Source: Ahaetulla prasina
Taxonomy: Eukaryota > Chordata > Lepidosauria > Squamata > Colubridae
Length of the DNA: 64,000 bases
Assembly (NCBI RefSeq): GCF_028640845.1
Contig: NC_080540.1
Coordinates: 138,731,920 to 138,795,919, forward strand
Direction: 5' to 3'
Position numbers and translations under genes: made by a program. The stretch's first letter is position 1; every line of letters starts with the position of its first letter. The notes beneath the pieces are model-generated. The model had not been told where the DNA came from and ran no database searches. It worked only from the letters and a program-made list of their open reading frames with translations. Below, one piece after another: positions 32,287 through 44,069 of this stretch.

Positions 32287-33420
32287 GTTGGCAGAACGAA
32301 TCTATCATTCCGAGAAACACAATGCCATTACAAACCAATTGTAGAACGACAACTAAGTCTACTTCTCCTTTCCACTTCCAGTGAGAGTAACCAGCAACAC
32401 TGATAAGCAGATTAACAGCTCAGCAATACAAGTTTACACACTTTGTTTTTCTGAGCAGACCAAATTCTTTAAAAGGTGTTTCTTGTATCTCAGTTTGTTG
32501 AATTTGTAACATGGAAAAAAACAAAAAACCACTCACATTTCCACCCGCTACTTCCAAAAGGATTAGCAATTCAAATTGACTACAAGAATCACAGCTAGTT
32601 TTCAAGTACCAATCTATTTTGATGTTTCTCATAAGCCTCCTTCTGATGCTGAAGAAAACTGTTCTCCAGTTCAGGGGTCTCCAACCTTGGTCCCTTTAAG
32701 ACTTGTGGACTTCAACTCCCAGAGCCCTCAGCCAGCAAAGCTGGCTGAGGGACTCTGGGAGTTGAAGTCCACAAATCTTAAAGGGACCAAGGTTGGAGAC
32801 CCCTGCTCCAGTTGGACATTGCATTCCTTTTGGAATTTTTTTAAGTCGGTGTGTGTTTTCCCCATACCTGGATTGTCTAAAAAGTTTGTGGAAAAACCAA
32901 AACAATCCAGGCTGGGTTCCTCTTTGGAGTTTAGTTACCAGTTTCTGAATCAAAGTCAGAGATGTGTTGAGGGGCTTGGACCATTTTCTCCAAGATGTTA
33001 TCGGAGGCAGATGAATTGGATTAAAATACGTATCTACACAAATGTGTCTTCTTGCTACAGTACTTTGCTGGTTCTGTTGTTAAAGATTTCCTTTCAGAAG
33101 AGAAAAGGGATTGCTACTCCAGGTACAGCTACTATATGGACATCCACCATTGAATACCAGCAGAAACTTTGATTGGATGGAAATCCTTAAGAGAGGATAA
33201 AGCAGAAGGCACACTTCCTTGGCAGAGGTTTAAGATGAAGGGGAGGAAGCAACATGCTTATTTTGCAGAGCATTTTTGACAACCTTAAGAGGGAAACAAT
33301 TTTACCGTCTTTGTCTTTCCCTTCCAAACCCTGGTGCTGTTGTACAATAACAAGAACATGTATTGGCAAAAACCAATGAAAGAACTTAATAGAGAAATAA
33401 AGCGGCATTTTTGTACCCAG
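32287..33420 (+). other. CCDC137: CCDC137 3' UTR with poly(A) signal
   Basis: About 1.1 kb from the stop codon to AATAAA at 33396-33401, the first canonical signal on the plus strand. It contains a 134-bp hairpin MITE at 32672-32805. The cleavage point is inferred. Confidence 0.65.
32672..32805. mobile_element. Hairpin MITE in the CCDC137 3' UTR with 8-bp TSD
   Basis: CAGGGGTCTCCAACCTTGG ... CCAAGGTTGGAGACCCCTG, 134 bp, flanked by CTCCAGTT at 32664-32671 and 32806-32813. Its arms (ACTTGTGGACTTCAACTCCC and complement) would form a long stem in the mRNA. Confidence 0.92.
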
Positions 33421-33995
33421 CAACAATCACTCTGTATTCTTGACTCTACAAGCCGGGGTTATGTTAAAAATGGTGTGAAAAATGACTTCCAAAAATAAAA
33501 TAAAATCAAGTGTGTGTTTGTAGGATGAGGTTCTCAAAGCAAAGGTGACTGGCAAAGTGAGGTAGCAAAATTATGAACAGTCCATAAAAAGCAGAAATAG
33601 TTGGTTGATTGGAGGAGGGAGGAAATCAAAAATCTTTAGTTGAGAAATACAGTAAGATCAATACTGTATTGGGCAGAGTCTTGAGGGGTGGTTGGTCCTA
33701 ATGAAGGTACTACTGGCGTGTGGGCTTTGGATGGTGCAGCACAGATTTGACAGTAGATGGCAGGATCTGTATGCAGTGAGCAATTCCTTTTCTTATGCAA
33801 GCTCTTTCTCTGAAGCAACCTTTTTTTTTCTTTTATAATGGAAGAATGTGGTACAGAGAACGTCCTGTTTAGATTTCCTGTAATTCCCCCTGCAATTATC
33901 TGTAGTTTTAATACAATTTCTGATGTTCCAGGATGAAGTTCCACTAAAACCTTTTTTAATGAAACATAGCCTGTAGTTTTCTGGTATCTCTGGGT
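33421..33995. other. No gene recognised downstream of CCDC137
   Basis: Minus-strand frames here (33636-33944 and 33793-34089) include LVELHPGTSEIVLKLQIIAG, which reads like protein, but it has no homology I can name, no splice sites and no consistent frame. Confidence 0.4.
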
Positions 33996-34280
33996 CAGAA
34001 GTGGTATTCAGCAGGTTCTGACCAGTTCTGGAAATTTTGGGTAGTTCGGAGAACCAGTAAATACCACCTCTGACTGGCCCCTCCCCCATCTATTCTCTGC
34101 TTCCGAGTCCCAGCTGATCGGAAGGAAGTGGGGATTTTGCAGTAACCTTCCCCTGGAGTGGGGAGGGAATAGAGATTTTACAGTATCTTTCCCCTGCCAC
34201 GCCCACCAAGCCACGCCCACCAAGCCATGCCATGCCATGCCCACAGAACCGTTAGTAAAAAAATTTGAATCCCACCACTG
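33996..34280. mobile_element. hAT-type element (TIR CAGTGGTGGGATTCA family)
   Basis: Left end CAGAAGTGGTATTCAGCAGG and right end TTGAATCCCACCACTG are inverted repeats; flanking CTCTGGGT / CTCTGGAT is an imperfect 8-bp TSD. Same family as 54560-54920. Confidence 0.75.
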
Positions 34281-34301
34281 CTCTGGATGTATTTTATAGG
34301 T

Positions 34302-34954
34302 CAGTGATGGCAAACCTTTTGGGCTTGGGATGTAAAAATTCAGAAAACATCTAACCTGACTGCTGGCATGTCATATGCACACCCCAATAAAAGAGAAACC
34401 ATTCTCTCTTTTCCCCACCTTCAATCTAGGCTACCCTAAAAATAGCACTCAGAGCGCGAAACTAGGCCTACAGTAAAGACTTGGACTTCAACCTCTGCTG
34501 CCCCTCAAACAGGCTGCCTTGCATTGTGCCGCAAAGCACAATTGCACCCATGGCCCAGTGCTTCCTAGGATCTGCCAGGTGTTGCTTATCTTCAAGTGGG
34601 GTTCCCTTTCCGTTGACAAGCCCCTGTGGCCTATCTGAGGCTGCTCTGGGTTGCACGAGGCCTTAATTCTTGCCGCAATTTTGCAGAATTCTCTTCTGCA
34701 GCCTCTGAAAACCAGGCGAAAACACCCCATCCTCCCATGATTTTTGGAGGCTCCGTATGCTGTGCGAGAACACACCCCTCTTGTGCATTGTTCTGAAGGC
34801 TATGAGAGAGCACATGCGGTCTCTGTAACCTCCGAAAAATCACTCAAGAACAGGGTGTGCTTTTGAGAATATTTATTGCCAGGTGTTAATGAACACAAGT
34901 GTGTCACCCAAAACGCCACGTCATCTTTGAGACGTGTGAGGTTTGCCATCACTG
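34302..34954. mobile_element. hAT-type element (TIR CAGTGATGGCAAACC)
   Basis: CAGTGATGGCAAACCTTTT at the left and GAGGTTTGCCATCACTG at the right; flanking TTATAGGT / GTATAGGT. About 650 bp, no intact transposase. Confidence 0.8.
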
Positions 34955-35039
34955 GTATAGGTACTAGAAAGGATATACTCTGGTTTCTCTGCTTCTTTCA
35001 GCTCTTTTCTGCGGACTGATCTTTATCAGATTTCTCAGC

Positions 35040-35237
35040 TTATCTTGAGATTTCTAAAACAGCTTCTACCTTTTGAATATTTGGAGAGCTGTTTACATGG
35101 GTGAGCACCTTGATTCCTTGAGAATGAGATACGATTGCTCCTACCGTGTTGCCACTTAAGACACAGTTCCCATTATCTTCACTGTCACGTAGTAAAAAGT
35201 GAGCATTCTTAAGAATGCAGCCTGGCAGCAACAGCAT
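35040..35237 (-). pseudogene. Possible protein-coding remnant, unrecognised
   Basis: A minus-strand frame encodes GCILKNAHFLLRDSEDNGNC then VLSGNTVGAIVSHSQGIKVL and ends EISR-stop. The composition and the repeated hydrophobic/Asn-Gly pattern look like real protein (beta-helix style) rather than noise, but upstream frames are broken and no splice sites flank it. It could be a retrocopy fragment; I do not recognise the parent gene. Confidence 0.3.
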
Positions 35238-35507
35238 TTTAAAGCATTTAATTGTGTTTGGTCAGACTACTTCCATCAGTGAATGTCTTAACCGCCAGTT
35301 GGTATTTTAAAAAAAATAAAAAGGATGCTCCATTTGTTTCCCCAAACAAGATTGCAAAAAGTGAATGTTTTGTGTCAGTAGGCTATTTTAATGGAATATA
35401 CTAATAGGCTTTAATAGGAATTTAGTCTGGAAAGAATTCGTTGCAATTCCAAAAAAAACCTGCAACCAAAGTATTCTAATAAAAATTGAACCAGCTGAAC
35501 AGTTTTT

Positions 35508-35780
35508 TTTTTTTTAAATTTATATCCCGCCCTTCTCCGAAGACTCAGGGCGGCTTACATTGTGTAAGGCAATAGTCTCATCCTATTTGTATATTTATAT
35601 ACAAAGTCAACTTATTGCCCCCCCAACAATCTGGCTCCTCATTTTACCTACCTTATAAAGGATGGAAGGCTGAGTCAACCTTGGGCCTGGTGGGACTTGA
35701 GCCTGAGGTAATTGTAACTGCAGGCAGCTGTGTGTTAATAACAGGCTGCATTAGCCTGGTGAGCCACTTCCCAGCCCCTT
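35508..35780 (-). mobile_element. tRNA-derived SINE with CR1-like tail
   Basis: Near-identical to the copy at 14263-14525: plus-strand ATATCCCGCCCTTCTCCGAA, CAGGGCGGCTTACATTG, CTGAGTCAACCTTGGGCC, then the tRNA-like head ending GAGCCACTTCCCAGCCCC. Confidence 0.78.
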
Positions 35781-37780
35781 TTGATCCTAAGTTCTAAACT
35801 TTGCCACAAAGTAATTGACTAAAGAGATAAATTTTCAAAAATGTGGAAGCTAAACAGGGAGTTTAATGGAGAGAGACCCAGATTTGGAATAAGAAGGAGA
35901 ATCTCTGCTTTGCTGTGTACTTAAGGCTGGAACCTCATCTTTTATAGATAGGGATAAATCACATTTATGGGACACTTTTTAGTTGTGACTATGTAATGCT
36001 GCAGAAGCTAAAGGTAGTTGAAGGATATCTTACCCTGAGGAACCACCTGCTGTAACAGATCCATCTTGAAGTTTCCATAAAAAGAAATATGTAGACAGAA
36101 TGAATTCCTACAGTTCATTTCCCCATATACTTAGACATTTCTAAAAAGCCATGGATCAGGAAGTTTATCCTAATGAACTGGAATTTATGGATATATTGTG
36201 AAGGCTTTTGGAAGAGAGCTTGTGAGGTAATCAGAGGGGAAGTGTCAAAGAAGACAAACGATGGAAAATCGTTCAGAGGGCCTGAAGTTGGATAGATATT
36301 CTGGAAAACTGAATGGAAAGTAACAATGGCACCTTTTAAAAACGTTTAAGAAGCACTATATGTTTTAGCAGTGCCAGTTTTACAGTCCAGGCAATGTCCA
36401 GTTCAGAAGAGAAGGAGGATACTCCCCTCCTCCTCCTCCTCCTCATCATCAGTGAGAGTCCTTTGTAACTTATTCCAAACTGATATATAAGTAAATAGAA
36501 CAAATTATTAGATGAACATCAGAGAAGATGACTGATTAATTCTTGGACTGGGAATGTACCTGAAAATGCCAGTGCCATGAGCTAGTCTGAGAAGTTGAAA
36601 AACTTTCCCTACTGTTTGAAAGGAAACAGCATGGACGTTTTATTATAGGCCTATGGAGCCACCAGGTTTGCTATTAGCAAGAAGGAAGATAGGGCAGTAG
36701 TTTCAGGACCTTAGAAATCTAGAAAACTGACAGCACAAGTGCTGATTTTAAAACTAGCTGCTTCATGAATTTGTCCTATTGTTGTGTTGCTCTTTTTATA
36801 GTTTTTAATAATGCATTCTGTCTTAAAATTTAGGCAGAAAAAATGGACAAGTTTATGAAATCCTTGAATTATTTGTAAATATAATAAAGGCAGGATACAA
36901 ATAAATAAATACAATTTCTAGATGTGTTACTGGTGTCTTTTGTCCTTGCTGCCTTCTTCAGGTCCCAGTATTTTCTAGCTTTAGCTGACTCAAGTGTTCC
37001 TTTTCTAGCGTTGTCTGAGATATAATGAAAAAAACTTAAGGCAGACATTTTTCAAGCCGTTTTTCAAGCCGTTCTTGCTAAAATGTTTTGTTTGATTATC
37101 GGGTGTCCTGAGCTGGATTCTATTTGTACAGGTAACAGAACAGAAGTGCAGTGTTTGCTATTTTTCCAGTCTGGGATTACACTGATTGTGGTTCTATGTG
37201 TTTGCCTTAAGCTGTTTTCAAAGACAAGCTGCCCCCTTGTGCAAACTTTCCCTCATACCCCACCTTTATGGCTGAAATTTTAGTTTGAGGGTTTGTTTGG
37301 AGCAGCACCATATCAACAGTTCCGAGGGGATATAAATGTATGTTAAGATGGAAAAATGTTCTAAAGGAATCCAAAACTCCAATGGATGTCTAAAGAAAAT
37401 GACAGGTGGTGTGGAAGTGTAAATTAAGATGGTTTCTTTTTCCTATGTTCCCATGCAATGGGCATCTCTAAGTCACGTGGAAAATCAACATGCCAGAAAT
37501 AAATTATGATCCTTATTTCATACAGGACACTGTTAGGAAAGTGCAGTTTGAAATTCAGGCAATTCTTTGTTTTTCTGATCTTGAGGGAAAAAATTATTCT
37601 AATGAATAAAAATGGACCTGCCAGAAAGTAAAGGACTTTCTTGTTCCATCCCTTGTTGATTCGACTTGGAGCTTCAAAATCATCAGTGGGGCAGAGACCT
37701 GGATTATGAGTCCTAGATTTATATTGCATGCTACTTGGCTGGTATTCAGAATGTGAGAGAGCAAGTGTGTTTCAAATTTA
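35781..37780. other. No gene recognised
   Basis: AT-rich; a (CCT)n-like stretch at 36426-36445 and a SINE tail at about 36860-36915 (TAATAAAGGCAGGATACAAA). Nothing else I can support. Confidence 0.45.
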
Positions 37781-37783
37781 CAC

Positions 37784-38070
37784 TAGAATAGAATAGAATA
37801 GAATAGAATAGAATAGAATTCTTTATTGGCCAAGTGTGATTGGACACACAAAGAATTTGTCTTTGGTGCATACGCTCTCAGTGTACATAAAGAAAAATAA
37901 AATACATTCATCAAATATCATAAGATGCAACAGTGATAGTCATAGGTTACTAATAAGCAATCAAATCGTACTAGGAAACAAATAAAACAATATAAATCGT
38001 AAAGATACAAGCAACATGGTTATAGTCATAAGTGGGAGGAAATAGGTACTAGGAAGGATGAGAAGAATAA
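37784..38070 (-). mobile_element. L3/CR1-type LINE 3' end with (TAGAA)n head, minus strand
   Basis: Begins with seven TAGAA pentamers (complement of TTCTA), then TTTATTGGCCAAGTGTGATT and the family 3' UTR wording through to AGTGGGAGGAAATAGG. It is 5'-truncated at about 38070. Confidence 0.85.
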
Positions 38071-38181
38071 TAGAGCTCCCAGCTTTATCCTTTGCTGCTT
38101 CCCCTTCAGCTGAGCCTGTCATTGCAGAGTTGGCTACTAGATTAAAAATAGGATCTTTGCAAGTACTAGCTTTTTAGGTTA

Positions 38182-38725
38182 CAGGTAGTCCTCAATTTAA
38201 CAACCATTCATTTAGTGACCAAAGTTACAGTGGCACTGAAAAAAGTAACATGTTCATTTTTCACATGTACGACCAGTGCAGCTTCCCAGTAGTCATGTGA
38301 TCAAAACTCAGCTGATTGGCAATTGGCACGTATTGATGATGGAGTCATGTGATAACCTTTTGCAACCTCCTGACAAGCAAAGTCAGTGGGGAAATCAGAT
38401 TTATTTAACAATCGTGAACTTAACTGCAGTGATTCCTGCCTGGGCAGGGGGTTGGACTAGAAGGCCTCCAAGGTCCCTTCCAACTCTGTTGTTATGTTAT
38501 GTTATGTTATGTTATGTTATGTTATGTTATGTTATGTTATGTTATGTTATGTTATGTTATGTTATGTTATGTTATGTTATGTTATGTTATGTTATGTTAT
38601 GCTATGCTATGTTATGATTCACTTAACAACTGGGGCAAGAAATGGGGCAAAACTTACTTAACAACTGTCTTGCCTAGCAACAGAAATTTTGGGCTCAATT
38701 GTGGTTGTAAACTGAGGACTACTTG
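38182..38725. mobile_element. CAGGTAGTCCTC TIR element with TA flanks, interrupted
   Basis: Left TA-CAGGTAGTCCTCAATTTAAC, right GAGGACTACTTG-TA. It is interrupted at 38436-38615 by a CR1 3' tail with pentamer repeats. Confidence 0.8.
38436..38615 (+). mobile_element. CR1-type 3' end with (TTATG)n expansion and GATTC TSD
   Basis: Starts CTGCCTGGGCAGGGGGTTGG, continues CCAAGGTCCCTTCCAACTC (the CR1 tail signature), then about 25 TTATG pentamers with two TATGC variants near the end. GATTC at 38431-38435 and 38616-38620 flanks it. Only some 60 bp of LINE tail were inserted. Confidence 0.88.
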
Positions 38726-38843
38726 TACTTAATCTGTAACTGTAACCAAGAACAATTGGATATGCTAATCTATAATATAATGTGTATACAACAGAAATTT
38801 GTAGTTTAGAGAAGCGGCAAATTTCCCTGGTTTAAGTACCTGT

Positions 38844-39072
38844 GTTTCCCCAAAAATAAGACCCTGTCTTGGCCTTATTTTTGGGGAGGTTTTATTATTT
38901 TGGGGCATCTGGAGCAAGATGGGGCTCCTCTTGCCATCTTACCTGATTTCCAGCTCTGCGTTTAAATATTTTCGGGGAGGGCTTATTTTCAGAGGGAGGC
39001 TTATTTTAGCACATGCGCTCAAAAGCCCAGTTGGGCTTATTATCAGAGGATGTCTTATTTTCAGGGAAACGG
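38844..39072. mobile_element. TIR element (TTTCCCCAAAAATAAG family)
   Basis: Ends TTTCCCCAAAAATAAGACCC and TCTTATTTTCAGGGAAA are inverted repeats; internal GGGCTTATT motifs recur. Short, non-coding, superfamily undecided. Confidence 0.6.
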
Positions 39073-39630
39073 TATGTCTTTGATACGACTGGTATCTGGA
39101 TTTAACATTCTAACAGCCTCTCCCCCCACACGCCTGGAGTCATGTGACTTCACTTTGGGCACTCAGTTACCAGACCGCATGTATGGCCATTTGCTCATGT
39201 GACCTTATTTAACAGCAGTGTTTCTGAAAACTTGCATTTATTTCCAGTTGTCAGCAAAACTGGCCCGAACAATGATCTGTTTAATGACTGTGACGTACAC
39301 TTAACAACTACCTGAGAAAAGGACATGTAATCAGGTCGGTCATGTGGGTGAGCCCCATTTATGAATGTCATGAGTTATGACCTTGATGAGCATGCTCAAT
39401 TACAATCATAGCTCCAGGACTTCCCGTATACTTTCCTTTAGGTCAAGCATGTAGTTGTCTTGGCAACAGTATGAAAGTGGTTTGCCATGTCTTCTCTTTG
39501 GATTTCCTCCCCCTCAACATTATTTGTGGTCTCCGATCCTGGTACTCACCAGGGCTGATCCTGCTTATCTATTTAAGAGTAGCATGTGCTGCCCCATAAT
39601 TCATTTGTAACATGTAACAATGGCTAGACC

Positions 39631-39785
39631 AGGGGTGTCCAAACTTGGCCCCTTGAAGAGTGGTGGACTTCAACTCCCAGAATTCCCCAGCCAGTATGAA
39701 CTATAAATATGAGCAAGCTGCTGGCTGGGGAATTCTGGGAGTTGAAGTCCACTACTCTTCAAGAGGCCAAGTTTGGACATCCCTG
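39631..39785. mobile_element. Palindromic hAT-type MITE
   Basis: CAGGGGTGTCCAAACTTGGC ... GCCAAGTTTGGACATCCCTG, flanked by GGCTAGA on both sides. Long inverted arms meet near 39700. Confidence 0.85.
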
Positions 39786-40216
39786 GGCTAGATTGATGGA
39801 GCATTTAAATAGGAAGGGGGTGAGGAAGAGGAGGGGAGGAGAAGACAGATTGGTTACACAGATGCAAGTTATTTATGAGGCAGATTACTGTTTAGATCCC
39901 ACTTCAGCCTAGTCGCTCCTTGCATCCGATGACATGAGTTACAGCTCACTAAAGCTTAAGCTTTTAAATAAAATTTGTCATGAAAGGCTCTTCCAGACTC
40001 CTGATTTTCTACTTCCATGTGTTTGAATGGAGAGCCAAGCCATCCCCAGAATAACTCATTATGCAAATACCAGGTGTGCTCTGAAGGGGATGCTGCAAAA
40101 CAACACAGCATGCAATGCAAATAAATGGCTCCCATGCCAGAAGGAAGGAAGGAGACAACCCTAAATTTTAATATGCCCTTCAGAAAGAAGTTCCTTTGTA
40201 TAGAACTCTCTGTAGG

Positions 40217-40662
40217 ACAGGGTTTCCCAAACTGGGAGGTGTACTTCTCTTTGGAGGTGCAGAGACAGTGCAGGGGAAGTGTGCACCTTTTACTTACATT
40301 ATTATCATAAATCCACTTCCCCCTTGCAGCGTTTTCATTGTACCGATAAAGGAGAATATTTGTAGCTCAGAGTTGAAATGAGGGGTCCTTGGTGAGCTTT
40401 GAGCTTGGTTCTTTTTTTGCAGATCTTTCATTACCCAAACTAGGTACCGTCTTCAGAGCTATACCCGATAGATAACTCTGATGATGTTATCTAGTATGGG
40501 TAATGAAATATTTGCAAGAAAACAAGCAAGCTCAGAGAGCACCAAGGACCCCTGTTTTCATTGTTCATTTGGGTGTTTGGATTTTTAGGGGAGGTGTGTA
40601 CATTATGATAATACTAAATGGAAGGGTGGTGGTAAAAAGTTTAGGAGCCCCTGCCCTGGATT
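40217..40662. mobile_element. hAT-like element, decayed
   Basis: Left CAGGGTTTCCCAAACTGGG, right AGTTTAGGAGCCCCTGCC as an imperfect inverted repeat, with GGAGGTGTGTACATTATGAT inside. No transposase frame. Confidence 0.5.
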
Positions 40663-40824
40663 AGAAGGTCTTTTTGCCGCATTCGGGATAGACATTTGCA
40701 TTCTAAAATGTAGAGTTTGCCACATGAGTTGTTAGTGGCTTGAGGAACAACCTAGTGGCAATCGGTCCACCCAAGGTTTCTCTGCACCGATTCAAAGATT
40801 TCAAAATCCTCAAATCTTCTAGGA

Positions 40825-40948
40825 CAGGGGTGTCAAACTCATGGCATCATGTGACATATCACAACTTTTCACCCCTTCACTGAACTGGGAGTGGGTGTGG
40901 TCAGCGCATGACGCATCCAGCCCACGGGCCGTGAATTTGACAACCCTG
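40825..40948. mobile_element. hAT-type MITE (CAGGGGTGTCAAACTC)
   Basis: CAGGGGTGTCAAACTCATGG ... CGTGAATTTGACAACCCTG; same subfamily as 18705-18835. Confidence 0.75.
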
Positions 40949-41184
40949 TTCTAAGAGAAGGTTTTTCCTTCATTACTACAAACCACTCATCAGAAAGTCT
41001 TGCCAAACTTAGAGGACCAGTTGCAAGTCCCTTCCTTCAGCACCATCATAATTTTGAACCGTCACTGAATGTTTGATTATAACTTGAGGACCACCTGTAT
41101 TATAAAAACAACCTAACTGAATGATCTTTATGTCATTCCAATGAATTGCCAATTTTGTCTTAGTAGCTCCTTGTGAACTCCCAT

Positions 41185-41432
41185 TACTTGCACCAGCTCC
41201 TGCCCATCTAGCAGTTCGAAATCAGGCAAATGCAAGTAGATTAATAGGTACCACTGTGGGAAGGTACCAGCATTCTTTGTGCCTTTGGCATATAGCCATG
41301 CTGGCCATATGACCACAGAAAATGTCTTTGAACAACGCTGGCTCACTCGGCCAAGAAATGGAGATGATAATTGCATCCTAGTGTCAGACATGATTGACAG
41401 GGAAATTTTTACCTTTTTTTTAGGAATACTTT
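41185..41432 (+). mobile_element. Sauria-type SINE with BovB-like tail
   Basis: tRNA-like head with CTAGCAGTTCGAAATCAGGC and AAATGCAAGTAGATTAATAG, then TAGCCATGCTGGCCATATGA, GAAATGGAGATGATAATTGC and a 3' end TTTTTACCTTTTTTTT. This order is characteristic of squamate Sauria SINEs mobilised by BovB. Confidence 0.82.
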
Positions 41433-43150
41433 GGGAGATTTTTAAAATATATTTCACTAATTTGACAATCTTTTAAGTCAATTTAAATATCCCTGTTGTG
41501 ATAGCTAATGGGTTTGTGCATCATTCTCCAAAGGGGAAAAAAAATTATCCAGTTTTGGATAAAACAGGCTTGGGAAGCATTTTTAGGAGGTACATATAGA
41601 GTATATCTTTATTTTATCTTCATACCAGACTGACGAGGTAGATTGGGTTGAGAGTGAGGGACTGATTGAAGTTAATTCCTGATGTCCACGTTCATATGGA
41701 AACTTTAATTTGGGCCACCTTAGCCCTGTAAACATTAACAACTACATTACATTAACCGTGGTGGCTGTTACAGGCAATATTTCTGAGTAGTCTTGAGTTC
41801 CCACAGTGTAAACATCTAAAAAGAGGAGGCATGAACTTAAAGGCCAGGGATCTCCCAGGGCTTTCTGGAAAGGATCTCTCATGGGAGAGGTCAAATAATT
41901 AGCATGAATATTAATAATGTAATATTAAGCACCCTCTAAGGTCCCCCTTTTCCACAAGAAAATTGGAGTACTCAAAATCTCTCCCAATGAATTCAGTGGT
42001 GTTTGAAATTCAGTCCAGCAAAAGAATTCGCAACATGCCTAATATTTCCTTTGGGAGAGAGAGAGAGAGAAAGCTATAAATAAATAAGTCGCTGCTCGTG
42101 GAACACATTTCCATGGGGACATTGAGAAGGCCAACAGCACATATTTGGAGTACTTTTATGGAAGCGTTTGGTAGCAACATCGGGCCGCTTGTTGTTTGAA
42201 CCTATTGCCAGTTTAGGAGATGGGTTTCCAACAACCCTCCCTCATAATTTTCCGTTGGTGAACTTCTTGTGCAATCTATAGCTAGCTAATGGCCTGTTGA
42301 TCCGCTGAGCCTTTGTTTGCCTTCGCTTGCAGCTGTCCCTTCTCCATTAAGCAAACACAGTTCTGCCAAAGCAAGAAAAACACGGGAATTGCTGCTTCAT
42401 TAGGCCTGCGGATGGAGTGTGTTCAATAGGCTATCGCAGAAGCTCCATTTTGATGGTAGAAAATCTGAAAGCAGGCAGACCCTTGGAGTTCCAGGATGCT
42501 TCTCTAGAGGGGGGTTGTTTAAATTGGGTCCTAATCTGTGTGCTAGGCTCCTATCCCATCTTGAAACTACATTTAGAGAAATGCTGGTCACCCCAGGTGC
42601 AATATTCACTAACCCAAGATTGATAACTTCGATCGTGTAGTCCTGAAAAGGCTAAGCATTGTCTCCTAACGTGAGTGTCTGCCAGCAGGAAGTTGGTTCC
42701 CTGAGTGCAGCTGAGAGCAGAGAGAAAGAAATAATTCTCCACGCATGACTGAAAAATAATTTTAAATATCCTGCAGGGAACGACTCTTTACAAATCATCC
42801 CATTAATTTCTTTGGTCACAGAAAATACTGAGGTCCGGAGGCCTTAAAAAGAGTATTTTACCTTTCCATGAACCTTGAATTGCCTGCCCCACTTTCCAAG
42901 GTTAATTCCTTGGATACTTTTAAGAATCTTATTGTAATCTGGTTGAATAATAATCCTTCAAACTAGACTTGGCTTCCTACTGTTAATTTTTCATTAAACA
43001 ATGCTTCTTAACACCCTTCAGGAACAGAGGGATTTACTTCGTAAATTTGGGGCCTCCCAAAGGCAGAGTGCTTGTAAGAACTCATAAATCCTGACAGCAG
43101 CTTGTTCTTGGGTTGTTGGCGGGCATCCTTCAAGGCAAGCTGCTCTGCAA
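41433..43150. other. No gene recognised
   Basis: Mostly unique-looking sequence. A (GA)n stretch lies at 42057-42070. Small frames near 42400-42740 overlap on both strands and have no homology I recognise. Confidence 0.45.
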
Positions 43151-43154
43151 AATA

Positions 43155-43530
43155 CAGAGAGTCCTCAATTTACGACCACAATCGAGCCCAACATTTCTGT
43201 TGCTAAGTTAGAAATTTGTTAAGTATGCTTTGGCCCACTTTACGACCTTTTTTGATGCATTTGTTAAGTGAATCACTGATGTTGTTAAGTTAGTAACACA
43301 GTTGTTAAGTGAATCTGGCTTCCCCATTGACTTCGCTTGTCAGAAGGTTGCAAAAGGTGATCACGCAACCCCAGGAATCCGCAACTGTCATAAATATGAG
43401 TCAGTTTCCAAACATCTGAATTTTGGTCATGTGACCACGGGAATGCTGCAATGGTCATAAGTGTGAAAAAAAATCATGCCGTTGTTTGAACCATCCATAA
43501 ATGAATTGTTTGTAAGTTGAGGACTAGTGG
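43155..43530. mobile_element. CAGGTAGTCCTC-family TIR element, decayed ends
   Basis: Carries the family body GACCACAATCGAGCCCAAC, TTGTTAAGTGAATCTGGCTT and TCATGTGACCACGGGAATG; left GAGAGTCCTCAATTTACG and right TAAGTTGAGGACTAG remain of the TIRs. Confidence 0.75.
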
Positions 43531-43778
43531 GATAGATTGATCCTGACAGCCAAGGACTGTTTCTTCCATTTTGTTTGTTTGTGTTTTATGAGCCGTCGTG
43601 GCGCAGTGGTTAGAATGCAGTACTTCAGCCTACTTCTGCTGACTTCTGCTGACCGCAGCAGTTCGACAGTTTAACTCTCACCAGTCTCAAGGTTGACTCA
43701 GCCTTCCACCCTTCCGAGGTCGGTAAAATGAGGACCCAGATTGTTGGGGGCAATAGGCTGACTCTATAATAGAGTTAG

Positions 43779-44023
43779 CAATAGCAATAGCATTTAGATT
43801 TATATACCACTGCACAGTGCTTTACAGCCCTCTCTAAGCGGTTTACAGAGTCAGCTATATTGCCCCCAATAATCTGGGTCCTCATTTTACCGACCTCAGA
43901 AGGATGGAAGGCTGAGTCAACCTTGAGTCTGGTGAGATTCGATCTGCCAAACTGCTGGCAACCAACGATCAGCAGAAGTAGCCTGCAGTACTGCACTCTA
44001 ACCACTGCGCCACCGCGGCTCAT
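43779..44023 (-). mobile_element. Same-family SINE inserted in inverted orientation
   Basis: Plus-strand reading starts GCAATAGCAATAGCATTTAG and ends ACCACTGCGCCACCGCGGCT, the reverse complement of the host SINE. Flanking TATAATA / ATAATAA looks like a short TSD. Confidence 0.82.
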
Positions 44024-44069
44024 AATAACCCACTTAGAGAGGGCTGTAAAGCACTATATAAGTCTAAGT

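Noticed and set aside
38276..38732. Open frames of repeated MLCYV
   Set aside because: Translation of the (TTATG)n array.
41128..41476. Frames on both strands at 41128-41476 that look protein-like
   Set aside because: They fall within a Sauria-type SINE.
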